From positions 5,511,528-5,575,527 of the forward strand of contig NW_006921535.1 of NCBI RefSeq assembly GCF_000340215.1: a DNA stretch of 64,000 nt, in the 5' to 3' direction. Positions 12,660 through 22,166 of this stretch are shown here, in pieces; within the stretch, counting starts at the first letter, position 1; the number at the start of each line of letters is the position of its first letter. The notes under the pieces are model-generated. The model saw only the letters and a list, made by a program, of their open reading frames with translations, was not told the DNA's origin and made no database searches. The DNA comes from Pseudocercospora fijiensis CIRAD86. Lineage: Eukaryota; Ascomycota; Dothideomycetes; Mycosphaerellales; Mycosphaerellaceae. A program made the position numbers and the translations under genes.

Positions 12660-13160
12660 AGGACCTTATTAAATGCTATCTCTAGCGCTATCTCTAGCGC
12701 TATCTCTAGTGCCAATTCTAGCGCTAGCTCTCGTAGAAGCAGCTAAACTAGGCACTACTATACGTAGAAGCAACTCAACTAGGCTAGCTCTCGCAGAAGC
12801 AGCTAAACTAGGCATTATACGCTAGCTCTCGCAGAAGCAGCTAAACTAGGCATTACACATTATACGCTAGCTCTCGCAGAAGCAGCTAAACTAGGCATTA
12901 TACGCTAGCTCTCGCAGAAGTAGCTAAACTAGGCACTACTACATTATACGCTAGCTCTCGCAGAAGCAGCTAAACTAGGCATTATACGCTAGCTCTTATA
13001 GAAGCAGCTAAACTAGGTATTACACATTATACGCTAGCTCTTATAGAAGCAGCTAAACTAGGCATTATACGCTAGCTCTCGCAGAAGTAGCTAAAGTAGC
13101 TTAACTAGGCTAGCTCTCGTAGAAGTAGCTTAGCTAGCTCTCGTAGAACTAAACAGGCCT
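12660..13160. repeat. minisatellite, ~33-bp units
   Basis: About ten head-to-tail copies of a unit containing gctagctctcgcagaagcag followed by ctaaactaggcattatac, some with an insertion of acacatt. The copies differ mainly as ctcgcag versus cttatag, i.e. RIP-type transitions acting on an older array. Confidence 0.85.
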
Positions 13161-13254
13161 AACGAACCGATAGATAATAACGAGTCGGACGAGGAGATTG
13201 TAGTCGGCGACGAGGACTTAGCGAGCTTATAAGGACATAATAGAAGGGTAGCTA

Positions 13255-13445
13255 TAACGGATCTTATTAATACTAACTCTACTACTATTCTACTGCTATT
13301 TCTAGTGCTATTTCTAGCGCTATTTCTAGCGCTATTCTAGCGCTATTCTAGTGCTATTTCTAGCGCCATTTCTAGTGCCATTTCTAGCGCCATTTCTAGT
13401 GCTATTTCTAGCGCTATTCTAGGGCTATTTTACCGCCAATTTCAG
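13255..13445. repeat. minisatellite, ~13-bp units
   Basis: About a dozen copies of ttctagcgctat / ttctagtgccat in direct tandem. It lies directly behind the end of the helicase pseudogene on the opposite strand. Confidence 0.85.
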
Positions 13446-13449
13446 CATT

Positions 13450-16330
13450 AACGCCTGCTAGGAGAGCTACCTTAAGAGCCTATTATGCGTCGACCCGCTT
13501 CCGAGAGTCTACGCTTAGTATATAATACGCGACCTCGCTCCTCGTTAGTACGAGTAACGGTACTAAGAATCCGCTTAGCTCGAGTATATACCTATTTAGT
13601 AGTCGGATTAATCTATAGAGGTAGCTATCGCTAAGTACGTAGACTAAGACTACTAGATAAGCCTAGGCGCTCCTAGCCTCGAGTTCCTAATACCTAAGTA
13701 TTACGGCTATAAAGGAGGTTAGCCTATACGCTAGTAGAGCCTGCAATACCGCTTCTTAACTCATTTAGAGCAGCAGCGCGCTGCTATAGAGTAAAGGGCA
13801 TTATAGATAGCAGTATAGTATCCGATAGACGTATATTTAGGGCGCTACGAGCCGCTTCTCGAGTAGCCTCTTCCTCGGCCTTCTTCTATCTATCTTCCTC
13901 GGCCCTCTTCCTCGCATTATAAATAGCACGCTACTTAGTTAACACCTCTAGACTAAGGCTTTTTAGAGTATCGATTAGCTAAAAGGTAGCGAATAGTTGC
14001 TCGTGCTACTAAAGCTTCTCGAACTAGTCTATAAATACTAGCGCCTTCTACTTAAGGAGATCCTATTCGATAGTAATACTCTCGTTCTATTTATTAACTA
14101 AGTTAGCGGTAGTAAAGATATTAGCGATATTAGCTAGAATCGGATCCTCTATAACCTTAGTCGATAGAAGGTCGAATCGAATACGGCTTAACTAATCTAG
14201 ATACTAAAGGGTAGGCCGCTTTAATATCTAATCCTTTAGTATACTAAATCTAATTGCTAGACGAGTGCCGGCTCTCGGAGCCTTGAATTTCGGGGGAGTA
14301 ACACCCTCTAGAGGTATATCGATATAAAGAGCGTCTAGTTCTAGGTTATAGATATTATAGCAATCTTCTACTGCTAGTAGTTACTAGGTATATACTGCCT
14401 TATCCTTACCGAGATAGCGAAGGACGACTTTGCGTAGATATATGCCGTATTGTTCGCGCAGATAGTTATTCTAGAACTCCCGCTAAATCCGAGGAATCTT
14501 ATCGCGAAGCTCTATCTCTTTCTTAGTCTAGTAGTTTCTATCGCTATTATTATTATTATTATTAGCGGCTTCTCGAGCACCTAGCGTATTAGCATCTTCT
14601 CCTAGAAGCTTAGACTAGCGGAGCCCTAATAGCCGGAATACTCTATACGATCTACGTCGGTAAGGCTTAATTGCCGGGTAGTTAGATTCTAGCCGCGGCT
14701 GCTTAAGACGATTATCGATATAGTATAGCAGGAAGATAAAGGCTAAACTACGTAGAATAGCACGACCGGTACGGCTAAGACGTTAGACAACATCCTCGAT
14801 ATCGCGCGTAAGAGTAAACCTAGTCTAGTAAACAAGCTCAATGTCTAGTATATTTAGGCTAATACTAAAAGCAGTAGTAGCAACTATAATCCGGTGTTCC
14901 GATAGCCTATCTAGATGCTCTACAGTCTTATAGAAGCGGTTATACCGGCGCTTCTAGTCTCGCTTAGCGACACTGCTAGTATAGAATATTACTATAGTAT
15001 ATATATTAATACCTTTATTGTCCTAGGTATATCGCTTCTTCTAGTCTCTACACTTAGCAGTCGTTGCGACTAGCTAATACCGAATAATATTAGCTAGATC
15101 CTAGACATACTTGCGGCTATCGATAAATAGGAGGGCCTTCTTAATATTTATCGGCGTAGCTTCTTTAGTCTCTAGATCGAATATACTATCGATAGTAAAA
15201 TAGAGGTACTTATATAAGCGGAGCTAGTTCTTTAGAATAGTACGTAGGACGTATATAGTATCTAGACGATCGACACTACTACGAATGATCTTAGTCTAGA
15301 ATAGCTAATTACTAACTAGACGAAATCTACTATATTTGAGCACAAAGTCTTCTATATTCTTAGACATTATCGTAGAATAGCCGAGCTAGACCGTGTTATT
15401 ACGGAGCAACTTACGTAGAGCGAAGATCTATATATATTCCTTCCGAAAGTCGCGCTACTTATTAATAAGATAGACTTTATCGATTACTACGAGGCCGATA
15501 CGGGCACGGACTTTAGGATCCTATAGGAGCTTTCTAAAGGCTAGACTAGCACCGGTTTCTAGACTAAGGATAATATAATAGTATCTACTATTAGTAATAT
15601 AGTCGTATAGCTTAGGATAGAGGCTTATAGTTTCGGAGGTAATATTAACAGCATTAACGATGCTATCTAGCTAACTACCTAGCTAACTACCTAGCTAACT
15701 ATCTAGCTAACTATCTAACTATAGCTATTAATACCGGTTCTCGACGACCTTAGCCTACTCCTCGCTAAGGCGATTTAGCGGTATAAACTAGAGGGTAATA
15801 AGGCTAGTCAAATACGTAAACGCTATAAATACTAAGCTCTTACCCTCGCCTATCTTCGAGATCTATAGAACATCGCTGCCGCCGAAGATTAGCGCGAAGA
15901 CTAGATCGATCTAGACGTCCTTCGGCTAATATCCTTTTCCTAGGTAAAGGCGATCTAATAGCTTAATAAGGCTAGCGGTAACGATATTACGGTAGATATT
16001 CTTAGCCTTTAGAGAAGCTGCGGTATTATACACGAGTTGCTTAACTTAGTCCTACGACAATAGGTTATCGGCGGCGTTAATACGATCGTAACGAGCCTAG
16101 AACTATGCCTAGTAATCCCGCTTATTCTAGGGCTATTAGACCGGCGGCAGGTAACTGAAATCTAGTCGCTCTCGAGTTATAGCGGCGCGACCTAGAAGTA
16201 CTATTAGAAAGTGCTACTCGGATTTATTCTACTATCTATTAGTCTTGCGCTTCTTAGCCCTATCCTTCTTCTCCCTATTGCGCTGCTTGCGAGTGCCCCT
16301 CGGAGGTAGCGCTATTGCCTATTTATTAGT
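13450..16330 (-). pseudogene. RIP-broken RecQ-type DNA helicase
   Basis: The minus strand carries a long frame broken by TAG/TAA. Near 15850-15900 it reads a Walker A-like GEGKSLVF. Near 15460-15500 the expected DExH box reads DKVY, in the context VVIDKVYLI then W(stop)RDFRKEY, as found after motif II in RecQ proteins. Near 14740-14800 it reads RLSRTGRAILRS, a motif VI-like Arg/Gly block. The DExH to DKxY change needs only TpG-to-TpA and CpA-to-TpA changes. RecQ-like helicases occur in subtelomeric and transposon-borne fungal repeats; which applies here cannot be told. The N-terminal end and any zinc-binding part were not delimited. Confidence 0.7.
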
Positions 16331-16339
16331 AGGTTAGTT

Positions 16340-16974
16340 GCGGTATGCTATTAGTGTATATTTTAGTAGGCCGCGATATTGTTAGTAGGCGACAGCGAGA
16401 TACGATAGCGAGGTACGACAAGGCAAATACTCTATAGGTGTCTAAAGGACTCTCTAGACCCTTCGTTAGGCCTAGTCGAGTCTAAGAACGTACTAGATAA
16501 AGGAATTACTACGAGTAAAGGTACATATATGCTAGTAATAGTATATAGCCCTCGGTAGTAAGATAAAGGCAAAGGGTTAAGAATATAGGTATTCTAAGAG
16601 TTAGAGGTACGAGCGGCGGTTAATCTAAGGGTCCGCTCGTAATTTACTTAGCGTTTTACATACCGTTTGTATATAAGTAATACAAAGGAGGGTAGAACAA
16701 ATGCAGTTACCGGAAGACCTATCTTAGAAGATCGTATCTATAGCTTTAATTTAATACTTTAACGTATACTTTATATAGCTATTTTAAAAGATCGTATTAT
16801 TACGTAGAACAGCTTTTTTAGGTTTGTCTATCTAATGTATAGTTGTGCTTCTATAAATTCGAATTCTCGTTTATATACCGGACGGTTATATAGGAGCCGT
16901 ACGGTTTTCTTTTAGGCGCTTCGCTATAGGCTTAGTATAGACCGCTAAGCTAGATATATATTAGTGTACTTAGC
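16340..16974. other. gene-free RIP sequence
   Basis: AT-rich RIP-type sequence upstream of the helicase pseudogene. No frame or repeat recognised. It may hold the element's end. Confidence 0.4.
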
Positions 16975-16994
16975 GGAGAGATGATATAAGGACG

Positions 16995-17060
16995 TAGAGA
17001 CAGAGTAGAAGGTAGAAGGTAGTAGGTAGAAGGTAGAAGGTAGAAGGTACTAAATTTAGG
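16995..17060. repeat. AGAAGGT heptanucleotide repeat at block border
   Basis: About seven copies of the heptamer agaaggt (variant agtaggt) in tandem, exactly where RIP composition gives way to the gene island. Confidence 0.8.
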
Positions 17061-17216
17061 TAGAAGGTCCATGCAAGCCTACAAAGCGGGGCGCCTGAAT
17101 GGAGGTAGTGAGAGGAGAAAGTTTGTAAGATGCAGATGGAAATCAAAATCTCACGAGGTGGATGATGCAGAGTTCTGTATGATATAAAGAAGTTCAATTA
17201 TCTTTCTATACCGCTA

Positions 17217-17719
17217 CTATGAAGTCTGAGTCGAGATGGTCAACATCCGCCACTCTTCGCCCAGCCACACGTACATCAAGACCAGCAAAGTAACGAGCTT
17301 GTTGGCCCAGTTTGCGTCTGATTGTGCTGCCATTGTGCTCCCAAGCTCCTTCATAAGCGAGTGATTACCACGCGTCCGTGATTCTGTGAAGGGTCTCGCT
17401 GGCTGACTCGGCTAAGATCTGTCCGCGACTCGGCAATGGCAGCTCCTGCGATGAACAGGCTGTGGTCAATCAGGAAACCAAAGTCGTCCACGACTTCAGA
17501 GTCAATAAGCAGCCGCGCCATCATTTGAGCAAGGAGAAGTGTCCATTCCGGCTTGTTGGGGAGCAGGTTATCGATGTGTACAGGATCCGTTCGCTGTTCT
17601 GCTGGACTCAACGGCTGATCGAGAACTGCTGCGCGCCGCTGAGGTCGCCAAAATCTTGCTTCACGTCTGCGCTCGTCTTCGGCTGGAAAGTTCTTTCCGG
17701 TCAGTATTCGAAAGGCCAT
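17217..17719 (-). CDS. hypothetical protein, structure uncertain
   Basis: A 122-codon frame from ATG 17719 to 17351 has a plausible protein-like composition (PNKPEWTLLLAQMMARLLID, then an acidic and hydrophobic stretch). A second short frame on the same strand, 17353-17217, reads MAAQSDANWANKLVTLLVLM and could be a further exon with a membrane segment. The two frames differ and no convincing intron joins them. No family recognised. It sits at the very edge of the RIP block and may be a truncated gene. Confidence 0.3.
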
Positions 17720-18273
17720 TTACTTGAAGCGGAATGGAGATGTGCGACAAGCGATGCCAGTAAAATACGACGCTGGCAGCCCTATAGGGTCTATACCGGC
17801 ATACTGCCGTAGCCTGCCGGATGAGGCATAATTGTCGCAGTGAGGGAGATTTTGAGATGTTCTTGATGAGAATCTCTGACGAATTGCGGGAGGTGTTGTT
17901 CAGGAGAGTTAACCGTTGTGTGAGTGAAGAAAAGGGAGGCTGAGCAGGGGCAGGACAAACTTTGAGCATCAAACGCCAAGAATTTCTGCCTGAGGCTCAA
18001 GCCGGACATCGTCACTTCCACGCCACGTTGCTGTTCCATACTCCTTTTCATTCACCATCCGAGCAAAGATTACGAGCCAAGAAGGTAGCCGCCAGTCTGC
18101 TATTCACATGCTATCCGCCGGGTGAAGAGCCATCAGGGGTGCTATCACCGTCTGCTCTGTCCGCACGACAGATAGACTGATAACCCTTATCCTTCTCAAG
18201 GATGATACTCACGGACGACTCTTCACATGCCTCGATTCCGCTTTGAACTCAATACTGATAGGTCTTGATTACC
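17720..18273. other. intergenic, no gene recognised
   Basis: Normal composition. Several short frames exist on both strands but none shows motifs, splice-supported continuation or a convincing composition. Confidence 0.4.
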
Positions 18274-19646
18274 CTACCTCGACTTCACGAGAGGCCCGAC
18301 TTGCAACTCAAACAACTGCACCGCAGTTGCCGCAATGGGAAGAGGAGCACCAATGGAGCTTGCCTTCCTTACTGCGGCCGCCTGTTGTGATCCATGGGTC
18401 AGCTCCACGGACTGTTGTCTGCAATGAGACGACTTACAAGCCTAATCCCAATGTGCCTCGCACCATCGATCTCCTGGAGATACCAAGGGCCTTTCTTCAT
18501 CCTCCGAGCATAGTTCTCAAACTGGACATTCCACCCAGCTGCGCCGCAGATGATACCATACATCTGTTCTGCATCTAGACCGATGGCCCGAGTGAATCCT
18601 TGTGATTCCGCGGCAGCAGCAAGGTGGACTCCGATCATGATGTCTTCGAGATCTTGCAGACTCATCACAGAATCTGGGCGAATGGATGCTGACTTGGTAA
18701 GCTGATATACAGTGTCGTCAGGAAAGTCGCGAAGGTAAAGTCGCCATAATGCCGAGTCATCCATCCCTGGCCATCCGATGTGCACAGTAGTCTGGTATAT
18801 CTGCTCTGCTGCAGCGACCAGTGGAACCGGGTAAGAGAGCTCGCCTGCTGTGCGCACAATAATGGCAGAATCTTTCTGGCTGTTTGTCATCGCGGAACGG
18901 ACAGTGTCGTCATTTTCCAGTGCATGTGGTATGCGATTGCCCATGATCCAGCTTGCAGCCACTCCGGCTTGGAGATGATCGTAGACTTCTTGCGTGTTGA
19001 GACCAGCTCTAGCAGCCAGAGCCATTACCTCAGCGACCAAAGCTATTTCGATCTCAGGAAGGACCTGGTGACAGACTTTGCCATTAGCTCCAGATCCTGT
19101 CTCGCCGTTTGCGCCGGAACTGTTCCGAATTCTGTGGATATCCTTCCCGATAGCATAAAGCACAGGTTCCACCAAAATCATTCCCTCATCACTACCACAC
19201 GCGAAGACGGTGAGCGTGCCGTCCGCAGCTCCAGAAGCTCCGCCAGATACCGGACAGTCTAGGAGGTGAATGTCAGGTCGATCATGGTCAACATCCAGAC
19301 GCTGCCGAACCTCGCGAATGTAAGCTCCCGGAACCGTTGAAGACACGATGATAGCTTTATTCCGGGGGAGGCCAAGCACAGCGCCTGTTTCCGCATCGAA
19401 AAGCACGGAGGACACCTGAGTGGAGTTGACAACGATGATAAGCAGGATATCAACCCGGCTGGCAACTTCTTTGGGGCTTGTCGCAGCCTTGCCACCATCC
19501 TGGGTGAACCTTTCCACTAGCGATGGCACGATATCATATCCATGTACTTCGAAGCCAGCGGTAAGGAGATTCTTGACCATGCCTCTTCCCATGGCTCCGA
19601 GCCCGCATACCCCTATGCGCAATTGCTGCTGGAGTGGACTGCTCAT
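18274..19646 (-). CDS. beta-hydroxyacid (3-hydroxyisobutyrate-type) dehydrogenase
   Basis: NAD(P)-dependent oxidation of a beta-hydroxyacid; L-threonate or 3-hydroxyisobutyrate type cannot be separated by eye. Exon 1 is 19646-18438. A 56-nt intron (18437-18382; donor gtaagt, branch ctgac, acceptor caacag) leads to exon 2, 18381-18274, giving about 438 residues. The Rossmann motif GLGAMGRGM is near residues 15-23, substrate-loop CPVSGG follows in the first domain, and the catalytic Lys sits in GANGKVCHQVL. A second C-terminal helical domain follows (LQDLEDIMIGVHLAAAAESQ), whose last helices are only restored by exon 2 (APLPIAATAVQLFELQVG). This doubled C-terminal domain is common in fungal members of the family. 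No signal peptide is seen. Without splicing the frame would stop early at residue 415. Confidence 0.88.
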
Positions 19647-19967
19647 GGTGAATATTGAAATGCGGTGATGGTGTGAAATATTCTAAGAGAAACCGTGCGA
19701 TCATATGGAGTGTGTAACGATGTGCTACTGGTATTTTGCAAAGCTGTTGATACGTTGAGCCTATCACTCGCAGAGTCGCAGGTATGCGTTCTTGTATGAC
19801 AGGTAACTTTCCTCTTGCAGTATCTCCTCGGCTAAAGTCTTGATTTAGGCGGTCTCCTCGCTCCCTCAAAAGTGAGATATTCTTCGACTATTGCGCTCCA
19901 AAATAAACGTTCGAAATGTGCTGGACTTCGTAGTAGTCGTCAAAATCTGAATAACAGGATCTCTGGC

Positions 19968-20250
19968 TCAGCATCCACCTCCTCCGCCCCCTCCACCACC
20001 ACCACAGCCGCCGCCACCGCCGCCTAGACATTCAGTCAGCAATCAAGTCTCTTCAAATCTAGCAAGCGCGTTACATGTACATACCACCTCCTCCACACGC
20101 AGCGCCACCGCCCACGAAAACCGCACCACCCCCAGTCATTCCATGACCTCTTCCCCCTCGTCGTTTCTGTAAAGTGTACGGTTCATGATATGCTGCAACA
20201 TATCTCGCATTTGGAGATCGATAGTCGGGTTTGGAACTTGCGCAGCCCAT
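19968..20250 (-). CDS. small MGC-starting Gly/Cys-rich protein
   Basis: Two exons, 20250-20085 and 20023-19968, separated by a 61-nt intron with donor gtatgt, branch gctgact and acceptor gtctag, give about 73 residues. The protein starts MGCASSKPDY. Gly2 with Ser6 fits the N-myristoylation signal and Cys3 is a usual palmitoylation site, so attachment to a membrane is likely. A basic patch (QKRRGGRGHG) precedes a Gly-rich tail with three widely spaced cysteines, ending GGGGC-stop. Only splicing keeps the Gly frame open. It is read from DNA alone and the family is unnamed to me. It lies downstream of the amyloid-motif gene on the same strand. Confidence 0.7.
20024..20084 (-). other. intron of the MGC-starting gene (61 nt)
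   Basis: Donor g|gtatgt matches the fungal consensus. The branch point is gctgact and the acceptor is tctag. It joins two Gly-rich exons in frame. Confidence 0.75.
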
Positions 20251-20540
20251 GATAGCGGAGATGTGGACTGAGGAAGGATATGCGTGGTTTTTCGAAAATT
20301 ATGGATCTTGTGTACAGGAAGTCTTCTTCTTCTCCAGAACTCATACGAGCAGCCAGTCATTTAATATAAGTAGATGTATCCCGTTCTGCCTGATTTCACC
20401 TTGCCTTAGTTCCTGCGGAGTGCTGTGCTGTGCTGTGCAAGTCAGGTGTCATATTTTTGGCAAGGCCGAGCGGTACGTGTACTGTGGCTTCGTACTGTAG
20501 GCATTGGCGCGAATGCCATTGGAGCCTGATGGTACGTAAG

Positions 20541-21929
20541 TTATGATGTAGTGAAGGATTGGTAGCTTCGGTTTGTTTGGGCTGTGGTGCGGCTGAAGGT
20601 TGGTGCACTGCCACCACGATTTTTCGTGCCTGAGGCAAGAAGAGCTGGGTGAGTGTTCTGATTCTGGATTGTGCTTGTTGTCTCTTTTCGTATTCGTTTT
20701 GAAGGGATGGTGTGGAATCCGCCCTTCTGCATTAGTTGATTTGCGACAGTGGTGATTTGCTCATCGCTCAATTGCGTCCAGCCAGCCTTGCCCTGTTTCA
20801 CAAGTGCACCAACATCAATCTCTTCTTCTGATATCATTGGTAAGTCAGGTGCTCGAGCATGACTTTGATACCAGCTGCGGTGCGCAAGCTCTGAGATGTC
20901 AATAGGTAGTGCTAGGACTGACAAAGCCGACTTGTTTGCCAAAGTGAGCTCTGACACATCTCGGACCAAGCATTATCTCGCAGAAGAGAAGTGTCGATCG
21001 ACAGGACTTCCGAGCGGTGTTGATTTCTGCGATACACCCATGAACTGCTCAATGTGTGCTCGAATGACGCAGTGGCGGAATGGACTGATGCATCGTCGTC
21101 ATCGGCGCTTGTATTGGTGTCGGATGTGTGACCTTGAAAGGAATGAATTGTGCCTGGTCGCATGGATGCGCCTGAGCTGGTCAGCTGCTTTGACATTTGA
21201 TCACGTCCATGCGTCTCTTCAGATCGGCATTCTCGCGAAGCAGCTTGTTTGTGGCATGATCGAGACTGGAAGAAATATCATCGCTTTCGTTCTCTGTATG
21301 CCTGAAGAGATGTCAGCCATCTCCGCATTCCCACTTTCCCTCTGTTTCGTTTCATACCTATCCATCAATTCCAGTTGTAGCTTCCAGGCCATATGATGTT
21401 CCCGAAGTTGTGGCAAAAAAGACGACAAACCATGTTCACCTGCTGAATGTATCGCATTGATCTCGTCCAGATTGCTACGAAATCTGTCGAACAACACAAC
21501 GGCGTTGGCGAGCAGTATTACCAGCCGATCAATCTTGACAAGAGCGGCCTGTTCTGGTGAGGTGTGAAGCCACGACGACTTGTAATTGAACGCATCCAGA
21601 CTGGTCTTCGAAGCTGTCACCTCGTGGGTCAGGTCTGCGAATAGCCCTGTCTGATTTCCGTCGACTGATCTGACTTCCCGAAGTTGAGAGTGGATGGAAT
21701 CCGTCAGAGATCGAAGGCCAGATATGGAGGCTTCGAGGCCAATTCGTTCGTGGCGAACCTCATAGACATCTGGTCAAGAATCAGTTCTGTGCCAGAGAAG
21801 TAGAGATTGAACGGAAGACTGACTGTATGTCACATTGCCATTAATATCTCCATACTGTACTCTGGCATTGCCACTTGCGGAAGTTCCAACGTACGACCGG
21901 CCAGGACCCCGTGGTGGAGCGATCTCCAT
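20541..21929 (-). CDS. helical-domain protein with N-terminal amyloid-like motif; two frame breaks
   Basis: Exon 1 (ATG 21929, or in-frame ATG 22043, to 21824) ends in GNARVQYGDINGNVTY, the same motif as the NLR. A 54-nt phase-1 intron (21823-21770) follows. Exon 2 (21769-21358) encodes a helix-rich segment like the N-terminal regions of fungal STAND-associated proteins (VLFDRFRSNLDEI). A 56-nt intron (21357-21302, donor gtatga, branch gctgac) leads to a coiled coil (NKLLRENADLKRRMD). From there the recognisable family continuation (FEHTLSSSWVYRRN, then ELTLANKSALSVLALPI and IDVGALVKQGK) is found in other frames: one shift near 21183-21200, another near 20957-20977. No intron explains either shift. 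Real mutations or sequencing errors would fit, so the gene may be a pseudogene. Function inferred: partner or effector of an NLR. Confidence 0.6.
21770..21823 (-). other. intron 1 of amyloid-motif gene (54 nt, phase 1)
   Basis: Donor a|gtcagt and acceptor gaccag. It joins Asn (a+at) after the motif to VYEVRHERIG. Same phase and same position relative to the motif as in the NLR gene. Confidence 0.65.
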
Positions 21930-22166
21930 CGGCTTGCAACTCCGCCTGTCGTGCTTGCTTGCCACCGAGGATTGGCCGGAGACGTGCCGCCAGGACAGGC
22001 TCGCAGTTTCTTGCCTTGCGCAAAAGGGTGTGAATGGAGACAATATTATAGCACCGACCTCTCAACTCGACATGCTCAAGCCGACATATCCCTACCTCCA
22101 CACAATCCCTCGAAGCTCAATGCCTTGGACACAGATCCTCGCGCCAACCTCAAGCACCATAGAGCA

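Larger units (their letters stand above)
5860..16970. mobile_element. RIP-degraded composite repeat block
   Basis: About 11 kb of CpA/TpG-poor sequence, sharply bounded on both sides. It contains a plus-strand broken ORF (about 7000-9950), a minus-strand broken RecQ-type helicase gene (about 13450-16330) and, between the tails of the two, several minisatellite fields. Stops inside the followable frames are TAG/TAA as expected from RIP of CAG, CAA and TGG codons. No terminal repeats were found by eye, so the number of elements involved is unknown. No intact gene is seen. Confidence 0.8.

Noticed and set aside
20455..20530. tRNA-like GC-rich stretch
   Set aside because: No cloverleaf with conserved T-loop sequence could be drawn.
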